Source: Dehalococcoidia bacterium UBA1141 (lineage in GTDB: Bacteria; Chloroflexota; Dehalococcoidia; Lucifugimonadales; UBA3495). Taken from it: DNA of 40,637 bases. The position numbers and the translations under genes are program-made. Below, in pieces: positions 24,882-33,210 of this stretch. Each line of letters begins with the position of its first letter. Position 1 is the stretch's first letter. The notes below the pieces were generated by a model. The model was not told where the DNA came from. It ran no database searches and saw only the letters and a program-made list of their open reading frames with translations. The stretch is from assembly GCA_002311385.1 (NCBI GenBank), contig DCAE01000117.1:1-40637 (forward strand), written 5' to 3'.

Positions 24882-26000
24882 ATGGACTTCGGGCTTTTTA
24901 ATACTTGGAACGCTTTGTACGAAGATGGGAAGGTTCCGTGGGACCCCAATTATAGTGGGGGGAAACTCCTGGAAGAGGAAGCTTACGTCAAGAACTTCCA
25001 AGAGATTGATGCAGTGGAGGATATGGGCTGGGACTACCTTTGGCTGGGAGGAGGCCACTTCGCCAAGCAGGCAAGTATGGACCCCCAGGTGCTCATGCTC
25101 GCCGCCGTCATTGCCGGACGCACCAAGAGAATCAAGATTGGCTCGTCCATCCACCGTCCCATGTTGAAGCAGGCCGGTGAGGAACTGTCTGAGAGAGCGC
25201 TCCCCCATGAGAGATACGCATTCGATAATCTTCTGCTGGAAGACCCCATCCAGACCGCTGAGCAGGTTGCTATTGTCGACCAAGTCAGCCAAGGACGGTT
25301 TATTTACGGCGCCGGCTCCCGCACTCGCGGCTCCGACGCACGCCGGGAGCACTTCTTCGAGTTCCTGGATGTTATGAAGCAAATCTGGACCGAGGAGCAC
25401 TTCTCCGGGTTTGAAGGGAAGTACTACAACTACCCCGCATTCTACGAACAATACATCGCCATCCCCAAGCCCTACCAGAAGCCTTATCCTCCCATGTTGT
25501 TGCCGGTGGACAGCCAGGAAAGCTTCGTGCCTATGGGCACCCTGGGCTACCGAATCGCAATAGGCGCCGGAAGCTCTCCTCACAACCTGAGAGGGTCGGC
25601 AGTGCTCCGAGAAGACGTTAAAAGCTACCGGAAGGCCTGGATAGACGCAGGACACCCCGGCGACCCAACCACCGTGGTGCGAATACCCACCTTGCTAGCC
25701 GATACGCAATCCGAGGCCAATCGCCAGACCGAGAACCTCATGAGCTTGGCCAGGTCATACTACGCCGGAAGGGCTGGCATCGGCAGTACCGATGCGGGCG
25801 CAGCCAGCCCGGACGCCACCGAGGAAGTAAATCTGTTCGGCACAGCGGAAGAAGTGGTCGACAAGATCGAAGTACTGCGGGAACAATTTAGCACCGACGA
25901 GATTATGTTCGAGGTAAACTGGACGTCGTCCGTCCCCCGTGAGGTAGTCATGAATACCATGCGCATCCTCACCGAGAAGGTGATTCCCAAGTTCAAGTGA
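24882..26000 (+). CDS. LLM-class flavin-dependent oxidoreductase
   Basis: 372-residue luciferase-like (TIM-barrel) enzyme. It starts MDFGLFNTW, has RIKIGSSIHRPML, then DQVSQGRFIYGAGSR, which is the conserved SxGRxxxGxGxG-like block, and closes with EEVVDKIEVLREQF and MFEVNW. Such enzymes use FMN or F420 for monooxygenation or hydride transfer. The open frame includes a TTG at 24867, but GGAGG lies between it and the ATG at 24882, so the ATG is the start. A second member is at 36266-37411. It is part of the plus-strand catabolic run, and its substrate is unknown. Confidence 0.93.
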   Translation: MDFGLFNTWNALYEDGKVPWDPNYSGGKLLEEEAYVKNFQEIDAVEDMGWDYLWLGGGHFAKQASMDPQVLMLAAVIAGRTKRIKIGSSIHRPMLKQAGEELSERALPHERYAFDNLLLEDPIQTAEQVAIVDQVSQGRFIYGAGSRTRGSDARREHFFEFLDVMKQIWTEEHFSGFEGKYYNYPAFYEQYIAIPKPYQKPYPPMLLPVDSQESFVPMGTLGYRIAIGAGSSPHNLRGSAVLREDVKSYRKAWIDAGHPGDPTTVVRIPTLLADTQSEANRQTENLMSLARSYYAGRAGIGSTDAGAASPDATEEVNLFGTAEEVVDKIEVLREQFSTDEIMFEVNWTSSVPREVVMNTMRILTEKVIPKFK

Positions 26001-26045
26001 ACCATTGGTCTAGTCAGAAAAAGCCAAGATAACCAGAAAGAAAAT

Positions 26046-26072
26046 AGAAGCCCTCTCAAACGGAGGGCTTCT
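26046..26072. terminator. 10-bp intrinsic-type hairpin
   Basis: AGAAGCCCTC (26046-26055) pairs exactly with GAGGGCTTCT (26063-26072), with a 7-base loop. An A-rich tract precedes it on the plus strand, so the T-run is on the minus strand, while the plus side has only a weak T-containing tail. It is placed after the flavin oxidoreductase stop and probably ends or attenuates that transcript. Confidence 0.65.
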
Positions 26073-26157
26073 GCTGTTACTGGCGCACCCCTCTTATAGC
26101 TAGAATCTAACTTATAACAAGGCCTACGGGTTAAAAAGCTGGCGGGGAGAATTATCG

Positions 26158-26778
26158 ATGTATGTCCCTAAGCATTACGCTGTCACCGATCAAGGCAAGA
26201 TGCTGGATTTCATGAAAAAGAACAGCTTCGGCATCCTGTTTTCCCACACCGGCGCCGAACCCATGGCAAGCCATCTGCCGTTCATCATCGATGAGAGCGT
26301 GGACGAATATGGGCGAATCATAGGGCACATGGCCAAGGCTAACCCCCAGTGGGGTTATGCCGACGGCCAGCAGGTGATGGTGGTCTTTCACGGTCCCCAT
26401 ACCTACGTTTCCCCGACCTGGTACCAGGAAGACAAAGTGGTACCCACATGGAACTACGTCGCCGTCCACGCCAATGGTATCTTCAAAGCATCGGAGAACC
26501 CAGCAGGCCTGGAAGAGGCTGTGGAGAGGCTCACTCATCAGCACGAAGCAGGCCAGCCCCAACCATGGCAGCCGGATTTCAGCACCGACTACACCAAGGA
26601 GATGCTTAAGCACATCGTCGCCTTCGAGATCGAAATAACGTCGTTACAAGGCAAATGGAAGATAAACCAGAATCATCCCGAACGCCGTCGGCGGCGGGTG
26701 GCCGAGAGACTGAAGGAATTAAGCGGTGACATGAATCTTCAGGTCGCCGAACTGATCGATGCAGACTTGAATGCTTAG
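26158..26778 (+). CDS. PaiB-like FMN-binding split-barrel protein
   Basis: 206 residues of the PaiB/FMN-binding negative transcriptional regulator family. The family blocks are clear: MYVPKHYAV at the N-terminus, ASHLPFIID, GHMAKANPQW, VVFHGPHTYVSPTWY, and VPTWNYVAVHA. The C-terminal part carries the GKWKINQN segment. B. subtilis PaiB represses sporulation and protease genes, but most relatives are simply FMN- or heme-binding split-barrel proteins. GGGGAG is upstream of the ATG. It lies between the flavin oxidoreductase and a cupin. A role in handling flavin or heme for the neighbouring redox enzymes is inference. Confidence 0.93.
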   Translation: MYVPKHYAVTDQGKMLDFMKKNSFGILFSHTGAEPMASHLPFIIDESVDEYGRIIGHMAKANPQWGYADGQQVMVVFHGPHTYVSPTWYQEDKVVPTWNYVAVHANGIFKASENPAGLEEAVERLTHQHEAGQPQPWQPDFSTDYTKEMLKHIVAFEIEITSLQGKWKINQNHPERRRRRVAERLKELSGDMNLQVAELIDADLNA

Positions 26779-26865
26779 ATATTTGGGCACAAAGATAAGC
26801 CGGTAGTAGCCAAAGGCCATCCCAGGAAGTTCAATCAGGGGTTTAAGCCAGAAGGGGTTGCCAAA

Positions 26866-27225
26866 ATGAAGTACACACGCCTGTATGCCGATGCCGACGG
26901 CGAGACTCACTTTGAGGACATTGAAGCCGATTTCCAGCAGACCGAATTCAGGCCCGGCGTGCCACTGTTTGGTGTAACCAAGCCCGAAACAGCAACCGAT
27001 GTCTTCTTCGTCCACACTCCAGCCGAGTATTCAGACGATTATCATCCCACGCCCAGGAGATTGCTGATTGTGGTTATGACCGGCGAGGACACCATAACTG
27101 CCAGCGACGGCGAGATTCGGCGGTTCGGGCCCAAGGACGTGGTACTGATTGACGATATGGGCAGTAAAGGACACAAGAGCGCAGCGCCAAACTGCGAATT
27201 CATGTTTATTGGGCTGACCGGCTAG
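26866..27225 (+). CDS. Small cupin-domain protein
   Basis: 119 residues with a single cupin barrel. RPGVPLFGVT opens the barrel, DVFFVHTPAEYSDDYHP contains possible metal histidines, LLIVVMTGEDTITASDG is the first motif's end, and FGPKDVVLIDDMGSKGH is the second motif with its His. AAGGGG is 8 bases before the ATG. It may be a metal-dependent isomerase/dioxygenase or a small-molecule sensor. It follows the PaiB-like gene by about 90 bases on the same strand. Confidence 0.88.
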   Translation: MKYTRLYADADGETHFEDIEADFQQTEFRPGVPLFGVTKPETATDVFFVHTPAEYSDDYHPTPRRLLIVVMTGEDTITASDGEIRRFGPKDVVLIDDMGSKGHKSAAPNCEFMFIGLTG

Positions 27226-27717
27226 CGGCGGAGTTTTCTTGGGTCATCAATATAAACATCACTTTTAGGGGGCGGCTCGATTGCTAGCCGGACAATTATC
27301 TCTTAGCAGCACAGTAATCCCCCACCTGCCAGTCAGCGATTGACCAAGCTCCCGCTTCATCCTTGGCCTTTTCATCTCCGACACGATTTATTAACCATAT
27401 AGTAATTAATGCTGTTCATAGTTCTATCGCTCCGTTCTACGCTTCTCATAGCCCAAAACGCGCTCTACAGGCACCATCCCGCAGAAATAAGTGCGGCGGA
27501 CGGATACATGACAAAGCCGTTTACCGGGAGAGTTCTGTTGGGTTCAATTGAGGATATCTTAGTCGCCGCCAACTGATTCGGCCGGAATCGCAGATAATCG
27601 TGGTAAATCCGTTGGAATGCGGATAACCGTAATGAATGACAGGATTGAATTAATTTGGCCACTTTGGTAAAATTCAGCAATCCTCCGTGGTCATTCCTGA
27701 TTGGATGAGAGCTTGAT
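27226..27717. other. Intergenic region before the dual-HTH regulator
   Basis: 492 bases. Apart from a probable receiver-domain scrap (27481-27576) it shows no gene. CCGGCTAGC (27218-27226) and GCTAGCCGG (27283-27291) form a 9-bp inverted pair spanning the cupin stop, possibly a weak transcript-end structure. Confidence 0.6.
27481..27576 (+). pseudogene. Probable receiver-domain 3' remnant
   Basis: The plus-strand frame ending at TGA 27574-27576 reads ISAADGYMTKPFTGRVLLGS then IEDILVAAN, which matches the end of a response-regulator receiver (A-D-G-Y-x-T-KPF and the alpha5 helix). No upstream receiver part, start or ribosome site is present. It is short, so chance similarity cannot be excluded. 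Confidence 0.4.
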
Positions 27718-28266
27718 ATGACTACAGTGAGTGGCAGGCGATCCCACATCGAACTGGTTTACGAGATTCTCGCATTGTGCGAAAAAGAATCACCTAAACG
27801 AACTCGTATCATGTACCAGGTCAGGCTAAGTTACGCCCAACTACAGCAATACCTTTCTTTGCTCTCTGAAAACGGTTTGATTTATGTCGATGGCGCTCAC
27901 CACCACCATTTGACCGAAGAAGGTAGACAATCGTTTAAGCGAGTTTCCCGGCCGGTAAGGGCTATCCGAAAGTTCCAAGAGGAACTGGCTAATGGCCGGA
28001 TTCGCACCACCGCTCTAGGGATAAATCAATCGCCTGGGTTCGATTTCCAAAGCGTCCCAGCCCTTCTTTCGGTTTCCCAAGTAGCCCATATTCTGGGCGC
28101 TCACGCACACTCGGTGCGACGCTGGTCGGATACCGGAATTCTCCCATCCCACCGGTTCGGAGAAAGAGGAGACCGCAAGTTCGAGCGAAAGGATGTGGAC
28201 AAGTTTCTGCTTTCTCAGGCCCATAAACGACCGAGGCATCCTGAAACGAAGCGGAAATTGGGGTAA
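27718..28266 (+). CDS. DNA-binding protein with winged helix plus excisionase/MerR-type helix domain
   Basis: 182 residues in two DNA-binding parts. Residues 10-80 resemble the ArnR1-like winged helix common in archaea and in Thaumarchaeota-like regulators (KRTRIMYQVRLSYAQLQQYL, then LTEEGRQSF). Residues 116-165 resemble the excisionase/MerR helix (LLSVSQVAHILGAHAHSVRR, then GDRKFERKDVDKFL). The pairing is unusual. It has no ligand domain, so it may be a simple autoregulator or a remodelled mobile-element regulator. It converges on the pentapeptide/TIR-like gene, and no integrase is nearby. The target is unknown. Confidence 0.85.
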   Translation: MTTVSGRRSHIELVYEILALCEKESPKRTRIMYQVRLSYAQLQQYLSLLSENGLIYVDGAHHHHLTEEGRQSFKRVSRPVRAIRKFQEELANGRIRTTALGINQSPGFDFQSVPALLSVSQVAHILGAHAHSVRRWSDTGILPSHRFGERGDRKFERKDVDKFLLSQAHKRPRHPETKRKLG

Positions 28267-28359
28267 TAGCCAGCGATTAAACTTCTTGTCGCCTTTCTTT
28301 ACCTTCGGTAATATCGACTCATCAGTTGGATTTCTCTAACCAATCACCAGGCTGCGCCA

Positions 28360-29655
28360 TCAAGACCCAGCCTTCGATAGGACACCTACCAGAGAAGCGC
28401 CTGCGGCCTCAAAGAGTCTGTCGTCCTCCCATCGCCGAAAGTCGACCACCACACTCTGTTTCAACAGAGCGCAAAGCTCGTCTCCTATGAGGTCGAACAG
28501 GTCGGACGCCGCCAAGGTAGTGATATTATTCCCGGAATTTGACCCTTTTCCCCCAGCCAACTGGGACATATAACGTCTTGTCTGCGGACTTTCTAGGGAA
28601 GCCTGTGTTCCAAGCAGCACCAGGCAATCGAAAAAGACCGAATGGTCAAGAATAATCTCATGGGACTGAAGCCGAGTTTCATCATCCGCCTCAATACTCC
28701 AGCAGGGAATCTGCGCCGCCAGCAAGCAATCCCGGATGCGGCCAGCCAACTCTCCATCCCCCACCGAACCGATGATTAACACTGTCGGAAATATTCGATC
28801 GACGTCAGCGATTTTAACCTGAGCATCTATCAGGGGAGCCGCAACTCCTGCATCCACCAAGAATTTCCTTGGGATATGACCACCGGACTTGGCCAAGGTA
28901 TCAAGGCCGATTGTGCTGGGCCCCGAATGGCGTGCGTACTCCAGAGCGATGGCCATGCGCAGGTCGCAATTCACAAAGGTGGACATCCCAAAAACGGCCT
29001 CGATAAACGTGGCGCTTTCAATATCGACGTTGTTAAAGGTTGCTCCCCGCAGGTCAGCGCCGCTTAGATCGGCTTGCATAAGGCAGGTTGAGGATAAAGT
29101 CGAACCCCGGAGAATCGCGCCGTTCAGGCTGGCGCCGGTCAAATTAGCGAAGGAAAGGTCAGCGTTGGAAAGGTTAGTGCCCTCCAAGTTGGCGAAACTC
29201 AGGTCCGCGGAAGACAGGTCGGCCCCTGCCAAATCGGCCCAGCGTAATGTGCTTCGAGAGAGATTGCTCCGTGTCAGGGTGCATCTGGACATGTTGGCGC
29301 TGGAGAGATCAGCATTGGAGAGATTGGAGCGCGACAGATGGGCGGAAACCAGATTAGCTCCCTGTAATTCCGCAAATCGCAGGTTGCTATTGGTGAGATC
29401 TATCCCACTGAGTTCATCATAGGCCAAATCTACACCAGCCAATTTGGCTCGGGTCAGGATAGCGCCGGTCAGGTCCAGTTTCGGGCGCCCATAAACGAAT
29501 TCCGGTTCAAACACCTCGCTAGTGGTCCGGTCCTCAAGACGGTAGTTCAGAGTGTGGCGACTGGGGGCGCTGGGAATGACGTGGTTCATTTCCCGCCACC
29601 GAGCGATTGCGTTCACCCCCGATTTGGCAAACACCATATGCTCCGGATTAGCCAA
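28360..29655 (-). CDS. Pentapeptide-repeat protein with C-terminal degenerate TIR-like domain
   Basis: 431 residues starting at TTG with AGGAGG 5 bases upstream. The N-terminal segment (MANPEHMVFAKSGVNAIARW) is the usual leader of pentapeptide/TIR proteins. Residues about 60-235 are A(D/N)LxxA repeats forming a right-handed beta-helix. GPSTIGLDTL near 246 is a conserved connector. Residues about 290-425 follow the TIR pattern: TVLIIGSVGD for strand A, IPCWSIEADDET, FDCLVLLGTQASLESP, and VVDFRRWEDDRLFEAA. The FISYS-type start is changed and the Glu expected after the S-x-W block is absent (SPQTRRYMSQL), so NADase activity is doubtful. It may act as a scaffold or signalling adaptor. Confidence 0.88.
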   Translation of the reverse strand: MANPEHMVFAKSGVNAIARWREMNHVIPSAPSRHTLNYRLEDRTTSEVFEPEFVYGRPKLDLTGAILTRAKLAGVDLAYDELSGIDLTNSNLRFAELQGANLVSAHLSRSNLSNADLSSANMSRCTLTRSNLSRSTLRWADLAGADLSSADLSFANLEGTNLSNADLSFANLTGASLNGAILRGSTLSSTCLMQADLSGADLRGATFNNVDIESATFIEAVFGMSTFVNCDLRMAIALEYARHSGPSTIGLDTLAKSGGHIPRKFLVDAGVAAPLIDAQVKIADVDRIFPTVLIIGSVGDGELAGRIRDCLLAAQIPCWSIEADDETRLQSHEIILDHSVFFDCLVLLGTQASLESPQTRRYMSQLAGGKGSNSGNNITTLAASDLFDLIGDELCALLKQSVVVDFRRWEDDRLFEAAGASLVGVLSKAGS

Positions 29656-29856
29656 CCTATCCTCCTAAATCGAACTGGCCGAAACCCAATTGGCCAATAA
29701 CCGACTGGAAAAACGCCCAATATTAGCCGGACACCAAACTCATTATATGTTGCTATGGAAGTATTTCATAATAGTGTTTGTTGCGGATCATCTGGCTAGA
29801 CTATAAAATGAGCCGCAAAAGAAAGCCTGGAATTTGACGCCTTAAGGAGCGAAGAG

Positions 29857-31503
29857 ATGGCAAGCTCTCTACATCAAGAACAAGAACGAGCACAGGAATC
29901 CGGCAAGGGAAATCCTGGCGAAATCCAGCGCTACGACGCAGTTATCATCGGAGCCGGAGTTACCGGGCTGTATTCGCTGTACCGCATGAGGGAACTGGGA
30001 TTCTCGGTGCGAGCCTTCGACCACGCCGGCGGCGTGGGCGGCACCTGGTTTTGGAACCGCTATCCGGGATGTCGTTTCGACTCCGAGAGCTACTCCTACG
30101 GTTATTCCTTCTCCGAGGAACTGCTACAAGAATGGGACTGGAAAGAACATTATTCCGGTCAACCGGAGAACGAGCGCTACCTCAACTACGTAGCGGACAA
30201 GTTCGACCTGCGCAAGGACATCCAGCTAAATGCCCACGTTGATTCAGCAGTCTTTGACCAGACCGAAAACTGCTGGGAGATTTCTTTTGAAGACGGACAA
30301 AAAGTTCTGGGTCAATATCTCATTACTTCCGTGGGCAGCCTTTCCGACGGCTACACCCCAGACTTTGCAGGAATAGAAAGCTTCAAAGGCGCCACTTGCC
30401 ACACCAGCAAATGGCCGAAAGAGGGCATGGATTTAGTTGGCAAGAGAGTGGGCGTCATCGGCACCGGGGCGACAGGGGTTCAGCTCATCACGGAGATAGC
30501 CAAGGAAGTGGGCCACCTCACCGTGTTCCAGCGGACGGCGAACTACTGTGCGCCCTTGCGTAACGGCCTGATTGATGACGAGACCCAACGCAAGATTAAA
30601 GCCAGCTATCCGGAGATTTTCAAGAAGTGCAGCGAGACCCCAGGGTCGTTCATGCACGAATTCGACCCTCGTTCCGCCATGGAGGTTTCGCCGGAAGAAC
30701 GGCAGGAGCAGTATGAACGGTTATGGGCGGAGCCTGGTTTCAAGAAATGGCTGAGCAATTTCCGAGACGTCATGGTTCCCGGAGAAGCCAACGAAGACTA
30801 CGCCGAATTCGTCCGCAATAAGATTCGCGAGCGGGTGAACGACCCGGTTGTGGCGGAGATGCTGGTTCCCAAAGACCACATGTTCGGCTCCAAGCGTCTG
30901 CCCTGCGAGAGCGGCTACTATGAGGTTTACAACCAAGACAATGTTTTGCTAGTTGACGTGCGAGAGGCTCCCATCGAGCGCATCACCCCACAGGGGGTCA
31001 AGACTAAGGACGCCGAGTACGAGCTTGACGTCATCATATTTGCCACCGGTTTTGACGCCGTGACCGGCTCGTTGGTCAAATTGGACATACAAGGGGAAGG
31101 CGGACAGACGTTGAAAGACAAATTCGCCAACGGTCCACGCACATACATGGGCATCTCCAGTGCAGGCTTTCCGAATCTATTCACCATCAACGCAGCCTCG
31201 GTGGGCAATTTCGTCAGGGCCGCCGAACCGCTGGTAGACTGGGTAAGCGAAGCCATGTGCTACGTGCGAGACAATGAATACATGCGTATCTCGGCAACCC
31301 CCGAGGCGGAAAACGCATGGGTCAAACATGTAAACGAGGACGGGGCGAAGATTCTACGGACCCAGGCCAATTCTTGGTTCGTGGGCGCGAACATCCCCGG
31401 CAAGGCCCGGGCGCTGCTCACTGCGCCGGACACTGCCCCGGTTATGCGAGCAAAACGCGCCCAAGTGGCAGCCAACGGCTATGAAGGATTTGACCTTCAG
31501 TAA
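29857..31503 (+). CDS. Baeyer-Villiger-type flavin monooxygenase
   Basis: 548 residues. The FAD-binding GAGVTG is at 32-37 and the NADPH-binding GTGATG at 202-207. The Baeyer-Villiger fingerprint F-x-G-x3-H-x3-W-P is intact at 176-187. GGVGGTWFWNRYPG near 58-71 is the conserved cyclohexanone-monooxygenase block. These enzymes insert oxygen next to a ketone, giving esters or lactones. The SMP-30-type lactonase and the CoA transferase on the facing strand, and the CMD-family gene downstream, fit breakdown of the resulting lactone or acid. AAGGAGCG precedes the ATG. The substrate, a ketone or cyclic ketone, is not determined. Confidence 0.95.
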   Translation: MASSLHQEQERAQESGKGNPGEIQRYDAVIIGAGVTGLYSLYRMRELGFSVRAFDHAGGVGGTWFWNRYPGCRFDSESYSYGYSFSEELLQEWDWKEHYSGQPENERYLNYVADKFDLRKDIQLNAHVDSAVFDQTENCWEISFEDGQKVLGQYLITSVGSLSDGYTPDFAGIESFKGATCHTSKWPKEGMDLVGKRVGVIGTGATGVQLITEIAKEVGHLTVFQRTANYCAPLRNGLIDDETQRKIKASYPEIFKKCSETPGSFMHEFDPRSAMEVSPEERQEQYERLWAEPGFKKWLSNFRDVMVPGEANEDYAEFVRNKIRERVNDPVVAEMLVPKDHMFGSKRLPCESGYYEVYNQDNVLLVDVREAPIERITPQGVKTKDAEYELDVIIFATGFDAVTGSLVKLDIQGEGGQTLKDKFANGPRTYMGISSAGFPNLFTINAASVGNFVRAAEPLVDWVSEAMCYVRDNEYMRISATPEAENAWVKHVNEDGAKILRTQANSWFVGANIPGKARALLTAPDTAPVMRAKRAQVAANGYEGFDLQ

Positions 31504-31565
31504 ATACGTAAATTAGCTTATCCGGAAGCCCCGGATTGCATCTTGGCCAACCAGATGGAGGAAAA

Positions 31566-32123
31566 ATGGCGCGGGTACCTGCTTTATCCAGGGACAACAT
31601 CCCCGAAGAACAAAGGGCCGCATTTGACGAGATGGTCAAACAACGAGGGTCAATACCCACCACCGGGCCAGGCTCGGTGATGATGAACGCCCCGGAGGTC
31701 GCACAGCGCGCCCTTGGCTTGGCTTTGTACCTCCGAACCGATACGTCATTGTCGCCCCGCATCCGAGAACTGGGCATGCTGGTAGCCGCACGGGAGAACG
31801 ACTGCCAGTTCATCTGGCATGCCCATGCTCCGGCTGGCCGACAAGCTGGCCTCAAAGATGAAGTGGTTGACGCCCTACGCGACAAGAAAGAGATTCCGGG
31901 AATGGCGCCCGACGAAGCCGCCCTGGTGAAATACGGCCAGGAGTTCTTCCGAACGCGTCGGGTCAGCCAAGCGACCTTCGATGCGGCCCTGGCCCAGTTT
32001 GGGGTGCTTGGACTGTCTGAACTAACCAACCTGATGGGCTGCTACTCCATGTTGGCTTTTAATGTAAACGCTTTCGGCGTTGAGCTACCGGCGGACAGCC
32101 CCGAGAAACCTTTGCCAATCTAG
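31566..32123 (+). CDS. Carboxymuconolactone decarboxylase-family (AhpD-like) protein
   Basis: 185 residues from the ATG at 31566, chosen because GGAGG lies 5 bases upstream. The open frame extends 10 residues further without an SD. The core helix block (SPRIRELGMLVAARENDCQF followed by WHAHAP) matches the CMD fold. The usual C-x2-C-x3-H pair is not complete: a single Cys in NDCQFIWHAHA precedes the histidines. That favours a decarboxylase-like or unknown function over peroxidase activity. It starts 62 bases after the Baeyer-Villiger gene and is probably cotranscribed, acting on an oxidised product. Confidence 0.9.
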   Translation: MARVPALSRDNIPEEQRAAFDEMVKQRGSIPTTGPGSVMMNAPEVAQRALGLALYLRTDTSLSPRIRELGMLVAARENDCQFIWHAHAPAGRQAGLKDEVVDALRDKKEIPGMAPDEAALVKYGQEFFRTRRVSQATFDAALAQFGVLGLSELTNLMGCYSMLAFNVNAFGVELPADSPEKPLPI

Positions 32124-32172
32124 TATTCCTGTTGTGACTTCCCGTTGCATGCCGCTGGAACTGAGATTTTCT

Positions 32173-33120
32173 TTACCTGACCGGCGGCCACATGATCCAG
32201 CCTCGCCGATTGGTATTGCGGACACGGAAAAGATGGCCGCCCAGCGTCGTCACATAAAGTGTCCCTTGGTCCGCATCGCCGAAGGCGCAGTTGGTGGGCA
32301 TGTCCACTCCCACCGGCATGGGGTGAGTCTCCAATACCCGGCCTGTGGGAGACCAGATGTAAATCATCGGTCCCGGCCCGCTGACCCAGGAACCGGCCGT
32401 GGCGATGATGTTACCCTCGGAGTCCAAACACATCCCGTCAATGCCCCGCTGCGGACCCCTGTGGTCATTGCCAAAGTGATGCAGCACCGTAAATTGCCCC
32501 AAAGAGCCATCCTCCAAGATGGGATATGCACGAAGTTCCCTCAAGCCGCCAAGTTCGGCCTCGGTCTGAATCATGTACAGAGTCTTATCGTCCGGGGATA
32601 TTAGCAGCCCGTTGGTCCCGGTGGTGTCGAAGGTCATGCGTTTACAGACCCAGGTCCCGTCGGGCTGAGGGTCCGCACGCAGGATGTCCCTTCCTTCCAT
32701 GTCCGGCGATTCGCTGGGGTCGATGTTTATGGCGTTCCAGGGATTGCTGAACCAGATTCGACCTTGCCGGTCGATGGCCAAATCGTTGGGTGTGTTGATG
32801 CGCACGCCATCCAAGCGGTCAACGATAGTGGTGGTGGAGCCGTCGTGCTCAAGCCGAACGATGGAGCGCCCACCGGAGCAACATCCGTAGAGGTTGCCGT
32901 TTACGTCAAAGTTCAGGCCATTTATGTGATTGGTTCCTTCCCGGTACACTGTGCATTCCCCGGTGTCGGGGCTGTACCTCATGATGCGGCTCTCCGGTAT
33001 ATGGGTGAAAAGAAGGTCCTTGCCATCCCAGGCAGGGCCCTCGGTCAACCGGCTAAAAGGACCGGCAACCAGCTCCCATTCCCATTCCCGCTTCATCCTC
33101 CGTTTCCTTTCCCACTCCAT
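32173..33120 (-). CDS. SMP-30/gluconolactonase-type lactonase
   Basis: 315-residue six-bladed propeller. A strongly basic N-terminal run (MEWERKRRMKREWEWE) precedes LTEGPAW with the metal Glu. INTPNDLAID supplies the conserved Asn, and GIDGMCLDSEGNI supplies the late Asp. These are the usual divalent-metal ligands of SMP-30 lactonases. It should open a lactone to the hydroxy acid. GGAGGAG is just upstream of the ATG. It converges with the monooxygenase/CMD pair and follows the CoA transferase gene by about 90 bases on the minus strand. Hydrolysis of a Baeyer-Villiger product lactone is plausible but unproven. Confidence 0.92.
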   Translation of the reverse strand: MEWERKRRMKREWEWELVAGPFSRLTEGPAWDGKDLLFTHIPESRIMRYSPDTGECTVYREGTNHINGLNFDVNGNLYGCCSGGRSIVRLEHDGSTTTIVDRLDGVRINTPNDLAIDRQGRIWFSNPWNAINIDPSESPDMEGRDILRADPQPDGTWVCKRMTFDTTGTNGLLISPDDKTLYMIQTEAELGGLRELRAYPILEDGSLGQFTVLHHFGNDHRGPQRGIDGMCLDSEGNIIATAGSWVSGPGPMIYIWSPTGRVLETHPMPVGVDMPTNCAFGDADQGTLYVTTLGGHLFRVRNTNRRGWIMWPPVR

Positions 33121-33210
33121 GAACTCCTCCTAGATGTTTTGTTTATTCTGTTCGTAAAAATGTGATCTTTGGGCCTCAATTCAGCCCAGCCTTCACTGCT
33201 GGTTCCCTAG

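Noticed and set aside
24876..25655. 259-codon open frame opposite the flavin oxidoreductase gene
   Set aside because: It is antisense to a clearly conserved enzyme, has no family character of its own and reflects codon bias of the real gene.
28360..29655. Active TIR-based phage defence system
   Set aside because: The likely catalytic Glu is missing and no partner defence gene is next to it, so a defence claim is not supported.
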